Made by a program: the position numbers and the translations under genes
Source of the DNA: Bacteroidota bacterium
GTDB taxonomy: Bacteria > Bacteroidota > Bacteroidia > B-17B0 > Aurantibacillaceae
DNA: 52,277 bases
Direction of reading: 5' to 3'
Assembly (NCBI GenBank): GCA_021323535.1
Contig: JAJONO010000025.1
Location: forward strand, 1-52,277
Shown: positions 33,373 to 41,506 of the stretch, piece by piece
How positions within the stretch are numbered: position 1 is the first letter of the stretch
How the letters are laid out: each line of letters begins with the position of its first letter
The notes under the pieces: generated by a model
Database searches by the model: none
Seen by the model: the letters and a program-made list of their open reading frames with translations, nothing else
Told to the model about the DNA's origin: nothing

Positions 33373-34095
33373 TTAATTTGTGACGTTGTACATATCAATT
33401 ATTTTGGCGTACATTTTATCGCTTTTCTTTTTCAGGATCTTTGTAGTGATAGGAAAAACGGCAGTGCCTACCAGGCTGAGCCCCATGTTCACAAAGGCTT
33501 TTGGCGTGGCCCTTCCTCTTTGCACCAGTTGGTATGCTTCGGCCATTGTTATTATTGATACAAACCCGCCGGAAATAGTCATTGGATAAGAGGTAATTTT
33601 CATAATTTTCTGAGCCTTTCCCATGCCAATGGTTGCTTTTGATAAAGTTACAATCGCGGGATTTTTTGAGGAAGAGAGAAGCCTGTTAACTTCTTTCTGC
33701 GAAGCGGGAGTGTCATTGATGTAATAACGACCCGAGTTTAAAATGTCGATCTTGTTTTTCTTTTCTCCCTGCGAAGTTGTTGAACTGGTTGGAGTGGATG
33801 TTGCGGAAGTTGTTGTTGCCGGGACTGAATTGGTTTGAACAGAAGATGTTTTGTTATAATGTTGGAATTCACCATTAGCAAAACGCACAAAGGCAATTTC
33901 TTTTTTGAGATCAGTAAAAGAAGGACCATTGGGCATGCTCACTTTTTTATAAGTAATAGATTCCGTTCCAACCTCGGTTATTTTGGCTTTAATGGAATCG
34001 CCGTTTATTTTTACAATAAGATCCTGCGATCTTAACTGATAAAACGATAATGATAAAAACAGTATGATAAGTACTGTGTCTAAGTTTTTTCTCAT
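33373..34095 (-). CDS. secreted or membrane protein with Bacteroidota N-terminal beta domain
   Basis: 240 residues from ATG 34095, chosen because it opens a signal peptide ending QLRSQ; an upstream in-frame start gives a non-signal extension. The region 25-75 (DLIVKINGDSIKAKITEVG, ITYKKVSMPNGPSFTDLKKE, FVRFANGE) is a small beta domain common in secreted Bacteroidota proteins. A threonine/serine-rich linker (about 88-110) follows, then a helical part with hydrophobic segments near 175-215 that may sit in a membrane. Function unknown. First gene of a long minus-strand run. Confidence 0.75.
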   Translation of the reverse strand: MRKNLDTVLIILFLSLSFYQLRSQDLIVKINGDSIKAKITEVGTESITYKKVSMPNGPSFTDLKKEIAFVRFANGEFQHYNKTSSVQTNSVPATTTSATSTPTSSTTSQGEKKNKIDILNSGRYYINDTPASQKEVNRLLSSSKNPAIVTLSKATIGMGKAQKIMKITSYPMTISGGFVSIITMAEAYQLVQRGRATPKAFVNMGLSLVGTAVFPITTKILKKKSDKMYAKIIDMYNVTN

Positions 34096-34198
34096 GGGTT
34101 GCGTCTCAAGGGGCCTTCCGTCAAAAATAGTAATAGTTTGAATAATAGCCAATGTCATTTACATCACTGGAAACAGGGATTTATTATAGCGAGAAAAC

Positions 34199-34206
34199 TA
34201 TCTTTG
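34199..34206 (+). promoter_or_regulatory. candidate -7 promoter box for the gene at 34223
   Basis: TATCTTTG matches TAnnTTTG exactly and lies 16 bases before the ATG, giving a leader of about ten bases. No -33 TTTG at the expected distance. Confidence 0.35.
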
Positions 34207-34222
34207 TATTACCGGACGTAAA

Positions 34223-34816
34223 ATGAACCATCTGAAGACAACGATTTTCTTTTTAGTGTTTTTGATTTCACAAAAGCAGTATTGCCAGGAAGAGTCTATG
34301 AGCTGGAACTTTGACAGGCCTGTTTCAAAGAAGGATACAATAGCTCTTATTAAAAATAAAGTTATTGGAATAAGTGCAAAACAGGGACCTTTTCCAAAAG
34401 ATACAACGTCGAGATTTAAACCAATAGAAATGAAATGGGAGATTGAACAGGGAGCTGATTCGGCATTAAAAATAATAAACAAAAACGGAGGCAGCCTTGT
34501 AAATATAAAAACGACAAATGCTTCAAGAGAAAAAGACAAACAGATTCAATATCAGACCTGGACATCCAAAGGCAAAAAACAAACAGCGATCACATTCAAA
34601 TTGATTCATTTTTACGACACACTCGGGGAAATTGTAAGATCGGAAAGATGGATCATTAAAACAACAAAATCAGATTCAAAATTAAAAGTTCCAAAACTCC
34701 TCTATGAAACAAGTTACATTTATAAGGATGGGCTGCCTGAAAGAATATTTATTGATGATTACGACAGGGGTACTGCGAGGAAATTCGTGATCGAATACGA
34801 ATACCGCAAGCGGTAA
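34223..34816 (+). CDS. secreted protein of unknown function (197 aa)
   Basis: Signal peptide of about 21 residues ending KQYCQ. The mature part is rich in lysine and threonine with beta-like segments (KQTAITFKLIHFYDTLGEIV, YETSYIYKDGLPERIFIDD). The late YKDGLPERIFIDDYDRG hints at a repeat of the YD/MORN kind but only one copy is seen. A single-gene unit, divergent from 33373 and convergent with 34975. Confidence 0.7.
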   Translation: MNHLKTTIFFLVFLISQKQYCQEESMSWNFDRPVSKKDTIALIKNKVIGISAKQGPFPKDTTSRFKPIEMKWEIEQGADSALKIINKNGGSLVNIKTTNASREKDKQIQYQTWTSKGKKQTAITFKLIHFYDTLGEIVRSERWIIKTTKSDSKLKVPKLLYETSYIYKDGLPERIFIDDYDRGTARKFVIEYEYRKR

Positions 34817-34856
34817 GTTTTAATAAACAGTAATTTTTTTTTCGAACGGATCTTAG

Positions 34857-34974
34857 AACACCGGAACTTGTTTGTTTTCTTAGTATCCAGTTCTTTGTTT
34901 CATCAAATTCTCCGAGAAAAGGTCGGTTACCGATTTTACAGAGCCGTTTATTGCAGAATCAAAATCGAAAACCA
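34857..34974 (-). pseudogene. possible degenerate C-terminal fragment of a YwqK-type gene
   Basis: On the minus strand there is a 31-codon open stretch ending about 34880. Its DNA resembles the 3' end of the YwqK-fusion gene at 35787: both contain TTTGTTTC, then TCAAATTC, then a CGA and a CCGTTT at similar spacing on the plus strand. At protein level the shared pattern is a D..NG..K/R..E/T.F ending. Similarity is short and could be chance. Confidence 0.25.
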
Positions 34975-35328
34975 TTATTTTTTATAGAATATTTCAGTGT
35001 TTCTTTTTCCGTCCTTTATTCTCGTAAGTGTTTTGTCCGAAAGAATGTATTTTTCGACACGAAAGTATTTCTTCTTTTTTCCTCCAAACACAGAAAACCT
35101 CATATGAGAACGCGACTCTTCGTGTTTCACTTTTAAGAGAATTGTGTCTGCCGATTTCTTCCATTTTCCGCTTGTCTGAAATTTTTCAGAAACCTGTTGA
35201 TACAAATGAAAAGGACCAAGTTCAATGAAGACGGAATCTCTGCCCAACTGGAAATATTTGCCCTTTATGTTTTGGCCACAGCAAGCATAAGCGATCAGAA
35301 CAAAAAAGATAAGTACTAATCCTTTCAT
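34975..35328 (-). CDS. small secreted protein (117 aa)
   Basis: Signal peptide ending AYACCGQ. The cysteines near its end (Ala-Cys-Cys-Gly) could also be read as a lipobox. The mature domain has NIKGKYFQLGRDSVFIELG, TSGKWKKSADTILLKV and a lysine-rich C-terminus, a layout seen in small lipocalin-like Bacteroidota proteins. It is the third gene of a minus-strand unit, 9 bp after the 141-residue protein. Confidence 0.7.
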   Translation of the reverse strand: MKGLVLIFFVLIAYACCGQNIKGKYFQLGRDSVFIELGPFHLYQQVSEKFQTSGKWKKSADTILLKVKHEESRSHMRFSVFGGKKKKYFRVEKYILSDKTLTRIKDGKRNTEIFYKK

Positions 35329-35337
35329 GAATAGAAA

Positions 35338-35763
35338 TTAATTTGTTACAAGGAGTTTATATGTTTTTACCTTGTTGCCCGACCTGAATCTCACATAATG
35401 CAACTCTGTAGATGAAATGATAAATCCGCAATTTGGATTTCCTGTGTAACATTGCATTTCAAAAATAGCAGCGTCGCCGTCTTTCCACCGGTTTTCGGTA
35501 TAAGTGGCCACGTAAACAGTATCTGTTGCTTTTGCGCCTTTATTAACGTATTTAAGATAGATCCATGCGTCGTTTTTTCTTTTCAATCTTATAGTTTGAG
35601 TGTCTGGCTCATTAGCAGAAAAAGAAGGCATGAGTACATTGGCATTAATACTGGTTTTCTCATAACTTTTCGTGTATTCGATTAATTTTTTGCCGGGTTT
35701 TTGTGCTACACAATTACCAAAACAAACAATACTAACCAGTGACAATAAGAGCTTTGATTTCAT
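35338..35763 (-). CDS. small secreted protein (141 aa)
   Basis: Start placed at ATG 35763, which opens the signal peptide MKSKLLLSLVSIVCFGNCVAQ; an in-frame ATG seven codons upstream is also possible. The mature domain has strands KNDAWIYLKYVNKG, TDTVYVATYTENRW and two close cysteines in MQCYTGNPNCGF that could form a disulphide. No family recognised. Located 23 bp after the YwqK-fusion gene. Confidence 0.7.
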   Translation of the reverse strand: MKSKLLLSLVSIVCFGNCVAQKPGKKLIEYTKSYEKTSINANVLMPSFSANEPDTQTIRLKRKNDAWIYLKYVNKGAKATDTVYVATYTENRWKDGDAAIFEMQCYTGNPNCGFIISSTELHYVRFRSGNKVKTYKLLVTN

Positions 35764-35786
35764 AATTAAATTATAATGTTTCATTC

Positions 35787-37166
35787 TTATTTACGTTTTA
35801 CTAATCTGTTTTGTTTCGGATCAAATTCCTCGAAGTTTCTGAGCGCTCCGTTTTTATCGTAATTTTTCCGCTCAATCATTTTTCCGTTTTCGTATTTTAA
35901 TTCTGCTTCCTTAGAACCGTCCTCATACCAGGTGAGGTAAGAATATCCGTCTGCAGAAATGCCATTTATCTGGGTTTGTTCCCATCGCTTCTGTCCATTT
36001 TCAAAATATGAAACCATTGTTCCGTTTATTTGCCCTGCATCGTTATATGGCTGAATAAACTGCATGGCGCCCGATTTGTACCATTGCCTCCAGACACCTG
36101 TTCTTAATCCTTTTTTAAAGTTTTGAAACTGTTTTAACTGCCCGTTATCATACCACCACATAGCCTCTCCTTCAATTTTATTATTAATATAGCAGGCCTC
36201 ATGCTTAATTTTTCCATCGGTATAATAATCCTGGTGATGACCATTTTTTATGATCTGATGAAGTTTGCTATCTGGATTGTCGAGATATTTTTTAAGGAAC
36301 CTGTCGCTGTCGTCCCAATGATCAATGAGGTGTTCAAGCTGCCACGGAAACAAGGCACCGGTGAGTTCTTCGGGATTGAATTCTATTTCTTCGCTGGTTT
36401 GCAGCAGATGAGTTATTTCTATGATCGAAGGATTGATCTTAAGATTTTCATATGCCTGAAGTTTATGGTGCCCGTCTAAAACATAATAGTCCGACAGCAT
36501 GGAGTAATCCGTTCGACCGCTTCCCTCGCCATTTTCGGACCCAAAACAACAATTAAAAACAATGGCCGCGGGTCTTTTTCCCGAAAGAATTTCCTGTTCG
36601 AAAAACTTTACGCGAGCTGAATCTATTTCTGATTTGGGTTGAGTGGCAAGAAGATTTTTACCGTATTCGTCATAATAACTGTTTGTAGTAAAATCAACAA
36701 GATCTCCTGCATATTGTTTTTTTTCTTCCTGCTCATGAACAAATACTTCATGTTGTTTTATTTTCTTTTCCTTATCCTCGAGCCTTAACGGTTCAGAAAA
36801 GAGTAAATACCAGGAATGTTCGTGTTCAACAGATTCATGATCGGTGTAGCGAAAAAAACTGTTATTCACACCATGATAATAGTTCAGGGAATACGTGCCG
36901 TTCCGAAATAATCTCAGGAAGCCATCGAGTAAATCCCTAAGCTCATCAATACGATCTGTAAAATCAGTATTAAGGTGATGTACAATTTTATTCCTGATTT
37001 CGTTTCTATATGTGGCGCTGTATGGAAGAGAGCACAGGTATTTTCCTACCGAACCCCTGTAATCATACCAGGTAGTAACCAAAGGCTTTTCAAAATGAAA
37101 ATAATTCCCTGTGTCGCACAAACCAATGAAAATTTTTCCGAGCCCGTTGTTTATCTGGAATTTCAT
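35787..37166 (-). CDS. ParB-like (DGHHK) domain fused to YwqK/MORN repeats
   Basis: 459 residues, cytoplasmic by appearance. The N-terminal 200 residues are unrecognised, with a charged helical patch near 125-150. At 198-250 lies PAAIVFNCCFGSENGEG, then DYYVLDGHHKLQAY: the DGHHK at 231-235 matches the VxDGHHR/K signature of ParB-like and related NTPase/nuclease-type folds. From about 310 to the end come at least five YwqK/MORN repeats (GEAMWWYDNGQLKQFQNF, GVWRQWYKSGAMQF, GYSYLTWYEDGSKEAELKY). I know of no characterised protein with this pairing. Encoded first in a unit with two small secreted proteins. The motif calls are by eye. Confidence 0.7.
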   Translation of the reverse strand: MKFQINNGLGKIFIGLCDTGNYFHFEKPLVTTWYDYRGSVGKYLCSLPYSATYRNEIRNKIVHHLNTDFTDRIDELRDLLDGFLRLFRNGTYSLNYYHGVNNSFFRYTDHESVEHEHSWYLLFSEPLRLEDKEKKIKQHEVFVHEQEEKKQYAGDLVDFTTNSYYDEYGKNLLATQPKSEIDSARVKFFEQEILSGKRPAAIVFNCCFGSENGEGSGRTDYSMLSDYYVLDGHHKLQAYENLKINPSIIEITHLLQTSEEIEFNPEELTGALFPWQLEHLIDHWDDSDRFLKKYLDNPDSKLHQIIKNGHHQDYYTDGKIKHEACYINNKIEGEAMWWYDNGQLKQFQNFKKGLRTGVWRQWYKSGAMQFIQPYNDAGQINGTMVSYFENGQKRWEQTQINGISADGYSYLTWYEDGSKEAELKYENGKMIERKNYDKNGALRNFEEFDPKQNRLVKRK

Positions 37167-37272
37167 AACAGAAATAATGTTGAAGGTACAAAAGGTTTTC
37201 TTATGAGAGAGAAGGGTGTGTTATAAAGCATAAAGACTTGTTAAACTTCTGGTTTATACGAAACGAATAGTT

Positions 37273-37280
37273 TACATTTG
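37273..37280 (+). promoter_or_regulatory. candidate -7 promoter box for the gene at 37322
   Basis: TACATTTG matches TAnnTTTG, 41 bases before the ATG. No clear -33 box. Confidence 0.35.
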
Positions 37281-37321
37281 AGCGAATCTCCACAAAACTT
37301 TAATTCATAAAATTAATTCAC

Positions 37322-37963
37322 ATGAAAAAGTTACTCGTCACTTTTATTTCTCTTGCATCGCTTGGTTACGGCCAATTATCGATGGACACTGCCAAGAAAA
37401 TTGTTGCTGAATACAGGCTGGGGTATTCAACTTATTTTGAACCTTTTGTTGGAAAACAAGGCTATGGTGCACCATTGATACTTACACGCGATGGCGGCGC
37501 TTCGGCGTTTGGCGACAACGTGGTTTATAAATTCGATAAGACGGGAAAACAAACCTGGAAGAAAAGTATAAAACCCGCCTTTGAAGAAATGGAATCGCAG
37601 GGCGTTGCCGAAGACATCAAAGGAAATCTTTATGCATTTATGTTATCGTATAATCCAAAAGGATACCGTGGTGGCTGCGAACGTGTTGTTTGTTACGATA
37701 AGAAAGGAACACTGTTGTGGGATAAACTTCTCGGAGGATACACGTTGCTTAACCGTCCGACTATTTCGTACATAAAACCTCTTGACGATGGAAGGGTTTA
37801 CATGCGCGGCCATATTGTTACCGAACAACCTCCGAAGGGCGAGGACCCTAAGTATCATTTCTGGGAAGGATGGATAGACAACAAAGGAAAACTCACGCAG
37901 AAAGCCGGAGAAGTAATAGACTGGAAAAATTCGGACTGGCAGAAAAAATTCAAACCGGAGTAA
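37322..37963 (+). CDS. secreted protein with PQQ-propeller-like segments
   Basis: 213 residues, signal peptide ending SLGYGQ. Two segments, YKFDKTGKQTWKKS and CYDKKGTLLWDKLLGG, have the beta-propeller blade pattern seen in PQQ/WD-like proteins, and a third, WIDNKGKLTQKAG, is weaker. At this length it can hold only a few blades, so it may be a partial propeller or just a repeat-bearing protein. Single-gene unit, convergent with 37973 across 9 bp. Confidence 0.7.
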   Translation: MKKLLVTFISLASLGYGQLSMDTAKKIVAEYRLGYSTYFEPFVGKQGYGAPLILTRDGGASAFGDNVVYKFDKTGKQTWKKSIKPAFEEMESQGVAEDIKGNLYAFMLSYNPKGYRGGCERVVCYDKKGTLLWDKLLGGYTLLNRPTISYIKPLDDGRVYMRGHIVTEQPPKGEDPKYHFWEGWIDNKGKLTQKAGEVIDWKNSDWQKKFKPE

Positions 37964-37972
37964 TTACTAAGC

Positions 37973-38551
37973 TTAATCTTCGGTCATCTTTTTCAGCAAC
38001 TCATCGGCCGAAGGAAGTTTTTCCAGGTGGGCGTTTAGCTTCGCATACAGACTCTCAAATGTTGCTTCCTTATTCATCACCTTGTTCGCATACTCGAAAG
38101 GATAAAGGGAAACAACAACTCCCTTCTGGTTATACTTTAAAGTCATGGTGCGTAAGGGAAATTCGGGCTCACTGTCTTTGTATAATTTAAATCCGTATTG
38201 TTTTATCAGGAAATCAGAAAACGAGTAAGCAAGGAACATGGTTGCCTGGGTTACGTCGAATTTATACATGAAACAAAACATTTCAAAGCCAACGCCTTCT
38301 TCTATTGTTTGATCGAGGTTGGAAGGATGATTTCCCGGATTTTCTACTTTCTTTTTGATCTTGTACTCAAGAAAATAACTCTCCACCATTTTAAGGCAGC
38401 CGTCGAGAATAACAGGATTTGCATTCAGATTATCTTCTGTGTAACGCTTATTGAAAGCTTCCTCGGTATAAATGGCTTTAATACCATTATCGATTTGCCT
38501 GCCTTCTTCTTCCTTATTACCGGAAGAAAACAGTTTTTTAAAAAAGCTCAT
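37973..38551 (-). CDS. hypothetical cytoplasmic protein (192 aa)
   Basis: No signal peptide; begins MSFFKKLFSSGNKEEEG, a common opening in Bacteroidota cytoplasmic proteins of unknown role. Helical middle (CLKMVESYFLEYKIKKK, ATMFLAYSFSDFLIKQYGF), followed by a short strand pair. No family recognised. Downstream of the DUF2461 gene by 58 bp on the same strand. Confidence 0.65.
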   Translation of the reverse strand: MSFFKKLFSSGNKEEEGRQIDNGIKAIYTEEAFNKRYTEDNLNANPVILDGCLKMVESYFLEYKIKKKVENPGNHPSNLDQTIEEGVGFEMFCFMYKFDVTQATMFLAYSFSDFLIKQYGFKLYKDSEPEFPLRTMTLKYNQKGVVVSLYPFEYANKVMNKEATFESLYAKLNAHLEKLPSADELLKKMTED

Positions 38552-38609
38552 GTGATTTAATTCACATAAATGTACAAAACCGCTGCGTTTTAATCAAGCC
38601 TAAGGCCAC

Positions 38610-39281
38610 TTACTTTTTATCCCAGGCACGTTTCAAAAAGTCGTTCACTTTTTTACCGGCCTGATAATATTCCATCAGCTTTTCCGAAAGTTTATCGGAA
38701 GTAATAAGATCTGGTTTTAAAGTGGCTGAATAAAAAAACTGTTTATTGGCAATAAGCGGTTCTTTTTCAACGGCAGATTGAAATTCAGGAGGAATACGTT
38801 TGTTCTGCTCACCCTGTATCTTCCCGAATTTTTCTTTAAATGTTTTGTCATTGTAAACAGCCGAAAATCCTTTTAGATCAGAGGCGATCAGTTTCCTGAT
38901 TTTTAACAGAGTGTCATTTTCTACTGCGTATGCCCCACCGTAAATCGTAATTCCCTCAGATGATAACTGGAAATAAAATCCGGGATAGGATTTATCCTTT
39001 TTTCCGAAGACCGAGATATTGGCTCCTACATGCGTGTTGTAAGGCGTTTTGTCTTTCGAAAAGCGAATGTCTTTATTAATGCGCATAATCGCGTCAGAAG
39101 CTTTTATTTTTACTTCTGGTTCATGTTTCTGTATTCTTGCGATCATTTCTTCTACAAAGCCGGAGAATGGTTTTTTGACTTCCTTCTCGTAGGTCTTGCG
39201 GTTCTCATTGAACCATTCTGTGGAATTATTTTTCGAAAGGTCCTTAAAGAATTTAATGAAGTGTGAATTAAAATGACTCAT
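38610..39281 (-). CDS. DUF2461 family protein
   Basis: 223 residues from ATG 39281, where the family's typical opening FIKFFKDLSKNNSTEWFNENR begins (as FFKDLSKNNSTEWF); the long upstream extension overlaps the sigma-factor gene and is not credible. Other family blocks: DAIMRINKDIRFSKDKTPYN, YPGFYFQLSSEGITIYGGAY and KRIPPEF. The family (TIGR02453) is of unknown biochemical function. It begins 4 bp after the ECF sigma gene, so is in the same operon. Confidence 0.9.
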   Translation of the reverse strand: MSHFNSHFIKFFKDLSKNNSTEWFNENRKTYEKEVKKPFSGFVEEMIARIQKHEPEVKIKASDAIMRINKDIRFSKDKTPYNTHVGANISVFGKKDKSYPGFYFQLSSEGITIYGGAYAVENDTLLKIRKLIASDLKGFSAVYNDKTFKEKFGKIQGEQNKRIPPEFQSAVEKEPLIANKQFFYSATLKPDLITSDKLSEKLMEYYQAGKKVNDFLKRAWDKK

Positions 39282-39285
39282 GTTT

Positions 39286-40560
39286 TTAATTTTGATTTTG
39301 TTTATACTGTGAGATTTTCTTTTTAAGGAATTTTTTATCGGCTGGTGATACTGCGAGTTGAAGGGCCTCTTCATACGAAGAAAGAGAGTTTTTAAACTGA
39401 CCTTTACGCTGATAGACATCTCCTTTCGCGGCAGAAAGAAGGAAATTATCTTTAAACAACAAATTACTTTTAAGCTTGTCAATAGCCTGAATGCTTTTTG
39501 AATTGGAAATATAACTTTCGGCCATGATGCGGTTCAATTTTACAAGCCCTGAAGGTTCTAACTGCTCAAGAATACGGTACAATTTGCTGATCTCTTCCCA
39601 GTTGGTTTTTTCAAACGATGACGCTGAGCAATGTAGGGAAGCTATTATGGCTTCAATATGAAATCGTGTAACACTTTTTGATTCAACAGCTTTATTGAGA
39701 TAATAATATCCTTCTTCAATAAACACCTTGTCCCATTTACTGCGATCCTGTTCTTCGAGTGTGAGCCATTCTTCCTGCATGTTAACACGTGCCGGAAAAC
39801 GCGATATGTTTAAAAACATCAATGCCAGCAAAGCTTGTGTTTCATGCTGGCGAGGGGCGTTCTTATGGTCAAGAAGTTTCGCAAGGCGGATGGCTTCGTA
39901 ACAAAGATCATTATTGATTCCTTTTTTACTCCGCGTGGTTTTGTAGCCTTCGTTGAACATAAGGTACAAAATGGTGTGAACGGTTTGGATGCGTTCTTCC
40001 GATAATGTGATGAGGCGCGTTTGCAGAATGTTGTTTAGTTCTTTCAGCTGATCCTTACTTCGGGCGATCACTTTTTTAACAGCTTCATTATTCATGAGCA
40101 TGGCGTTTGCAATTTCTGGGACCCCAAATCCGCAAAGTATATGCAATGTTAATATCACCTGATTTTTTTGAGAAAGATCGGGGAGACAACAGGCAAATAA
40201 CAATCGCAGCTGACTGTCCTGAATTTCTTTTGGGGATAAAAGAATATCGAATTGATTTTCGAAGCTGTCATCAAAGTGCGTGAGATACAGAGAAGGTGAA
40301 AATGATTTTGTTTTATTTTCTCTTTTCAGGGCATTGATGGCTTTGTTCTTTGCCACTTTCATCAACCAGGCCGATGGATTATCGGGCACGCCTGAGAAAC
40401 GCCATTGCGTGAGTACCGATTCAAAAGTATCCTGCACTACGTCCATAACAGTATCAATGTGGTGCAATCCAAACAGGCGCGACAAAACAGCAACCATCTT
40501 CCCGGAATTTTCCCTGAAAAGATGGGCTGTTAAGTGATTGATATTTTCTTCGTTCTTCAA
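39286..40560 (-). CDS. ECF RNA polymerase sigma factor, ECF42-like (with long C-terminal extension)
   Basis: 424 residues. Sigma region 2 (about 20-85, with DVVQDTFESVLTQWRFSGVPDNPSAWL) and region 4 (about 115-170, with RLLFACCLPDLSQKNQVILTL and the helix-turn-helix FGVPEIANAMLMNNEAVKK). A 230-residue C-terminal extension with TPR-like helices (NEGYKTTRS at about 208, GDVYQRKGQFKNSLSSYEEAL near the end) is typical of the ECF42 class, which is usually encoded beside a DGPF/YciI protein, as here. The start is TTG at 40558-40560, three bases after the YciI stop, so translation is probably coupled. No anti-sigma factor is adjacent. Confidence 0.9.
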   Translation of the reverse strand: MKNEENINHLTAHLFRENSGKMVAVLSRLFGLHHIDTVMDVVQDTFESVLTQWRFSGVPDNPSAWLMKVAKNKAINALKRENKTKSFSPSLYLTHFDDSFENQFDILLSPKEIQDSQLRLLFACCLPDLSQKNQVILTLHILCGFGVPEIANAMLMNNEAVKKVIARSKDQLKELNNILQTRLITLSEERIQTVHTILYLMFNEGYKTTRSKKGINNDLCYEAIRLAKLLDHKNAPRQHETQALLALMFLNISRFPARVNMQEEWLTLEEQDRSKWDKVFIEEGYYYLNKAVESKSVTRFHIEAIIASLHCSASSFEKTNWEEISKLYRILEQLEPSGLVKLNRIMAESYISNSKSIQAIDKLKSNLLFKDNFLLSAAKGDVYQRKGQFKNSLSSYEEALQLAVSPADKKFLKKKISQYKQNQN

Positions 40561-40563
40561 CGG

Positions 40564-40911
40564 TTATTGCTGCGTCTGGATCACTTCCCGGATTTCAACT
40601 GTTCCGCCTATCTGTAGTGAGGGACAGCCTTTGGCAATTTCAGCGGCTTCTTCCAGCGAATTGGCGAGCAGAAAGTAGTATCCACTCACACCTTCTTTGG
40701 TTTCGATATAAGGCCCGTCGGTAACCATTTTGTTGTTTCCCTTCACATGTTTTCCCATTGGCATAAGTGGATTCCCGCCTTTAAAATTACCGTTCTTCAC
40801 GAGCTGTTCAACCCATTTTACGTGTTTGGCAATATCGGCCTGCATTTCTTCAGGCGTCATTTTTCCATAATTGTCGAGGTTCTCACGAATGAGCATTAAA
40901 AATTCTTTCAT
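40564..40911 (-). CDS. YciI / DGPF-domain protein
   Basis: 115 residues. Family signature TDGPYIETKEGVSGYY plus the opening MKEFLMLIREN. Small alpha-beta barrel proteins of this family partner with ECF sigma factors in many genomes, possibly sensing or modifying a small molecule. First gene of the YciI, sigma, DUF2461 operon. Upstream, the 96-bp gap holds only a weak -7-like TAACTTTA on the minus strand. Confidence 0.92.
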   Translation of the reverse strand: MKEFLMLIRENLDNYGKMTPEEMQADIAKHVKWVEQLVKNGNFKGGNPLMPMGKHVKGNNKMVTDGPYIETKEGVSGYYFLLANSLEEAAEIAKGCPSLQIGGTVEIREVIQTQQ

Positions 40912-41007
40912 TTTTTTTTGATTAAAGTTAATATTTGGTTTGACTAATGTAAAGACAAACGAAATCCTTCTTTGGGGACATAAAACTTTAAAAAATTTTA
41001 TAGAAGG

Positions 41008-41412
41008 TTATTCAGAGGTCCTGTAAAAGTTTCGGCCGTCAATTACCATTTTACTTTTTACGTAAACCGGAAGGGCATTATTAACAGTTTGTACCAATAC
41101 AGAATCTATTTTCGTAGGAGCTTGCGTTACGGTGACATGAAAGAAAGAACCAATGTATAGTTGGTTGGATTTTAGTTTTACTTTTCCGGTTTTGGCTTCG
41201 TTTTTACATTCACTTTCCATTGAGTTGGGCTGCCAGGTTCCCTTTCCCACATCATTAATCTGGAAAACAACATAGAGCCCACACATGGAACCCTTCTTTC
41301 CTTCTTCGGCCCAGGTACCAATGTAATTTTTATCAACTTTTAAAACACTCTTTTTACATGAATAAATCAAAGCAAAAATAAGACAGGCAATGACCAGTTT
41401 AATATAACTCAT
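41008..41412 (-). CDS. small lipoprotein, lipocalin-like pattern
   Basis: 134 residues, lipobox near residue 19 (IYSCKKS). After the lipidation site the sequence begins DKNYIGTWAEEGKKGS and ends FYRTSE, the same layout as the protein at 32938. Two cysteines (in MCGLY and ECKNE) may pair. Downstream of the archaemetzincin gene by 94 bp. Function unknown. Confidence 0.75.
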   Translation of the reverse strand: MSYIKLVIACLIFALIYSCKKSVLKVDKNYIGTWAEEGKKGSMCGLYVVFQINDVGKGTWQPNSMESECKNEAKTGKVKLKSNQLYIGSFFHVTVTQAPTKIDSVLVQTVNNALPVYVKSKMVIDGRNFYRTSE

Positions 41413-41506
41413 ACGATATTTAAAAAAAAGGAAATAACTATACTCTAAGATAAAAATATCTGGGAGACTTACCTTAGCCGCCTACTCAGTTTTTTACCCG
41501 AACCCA

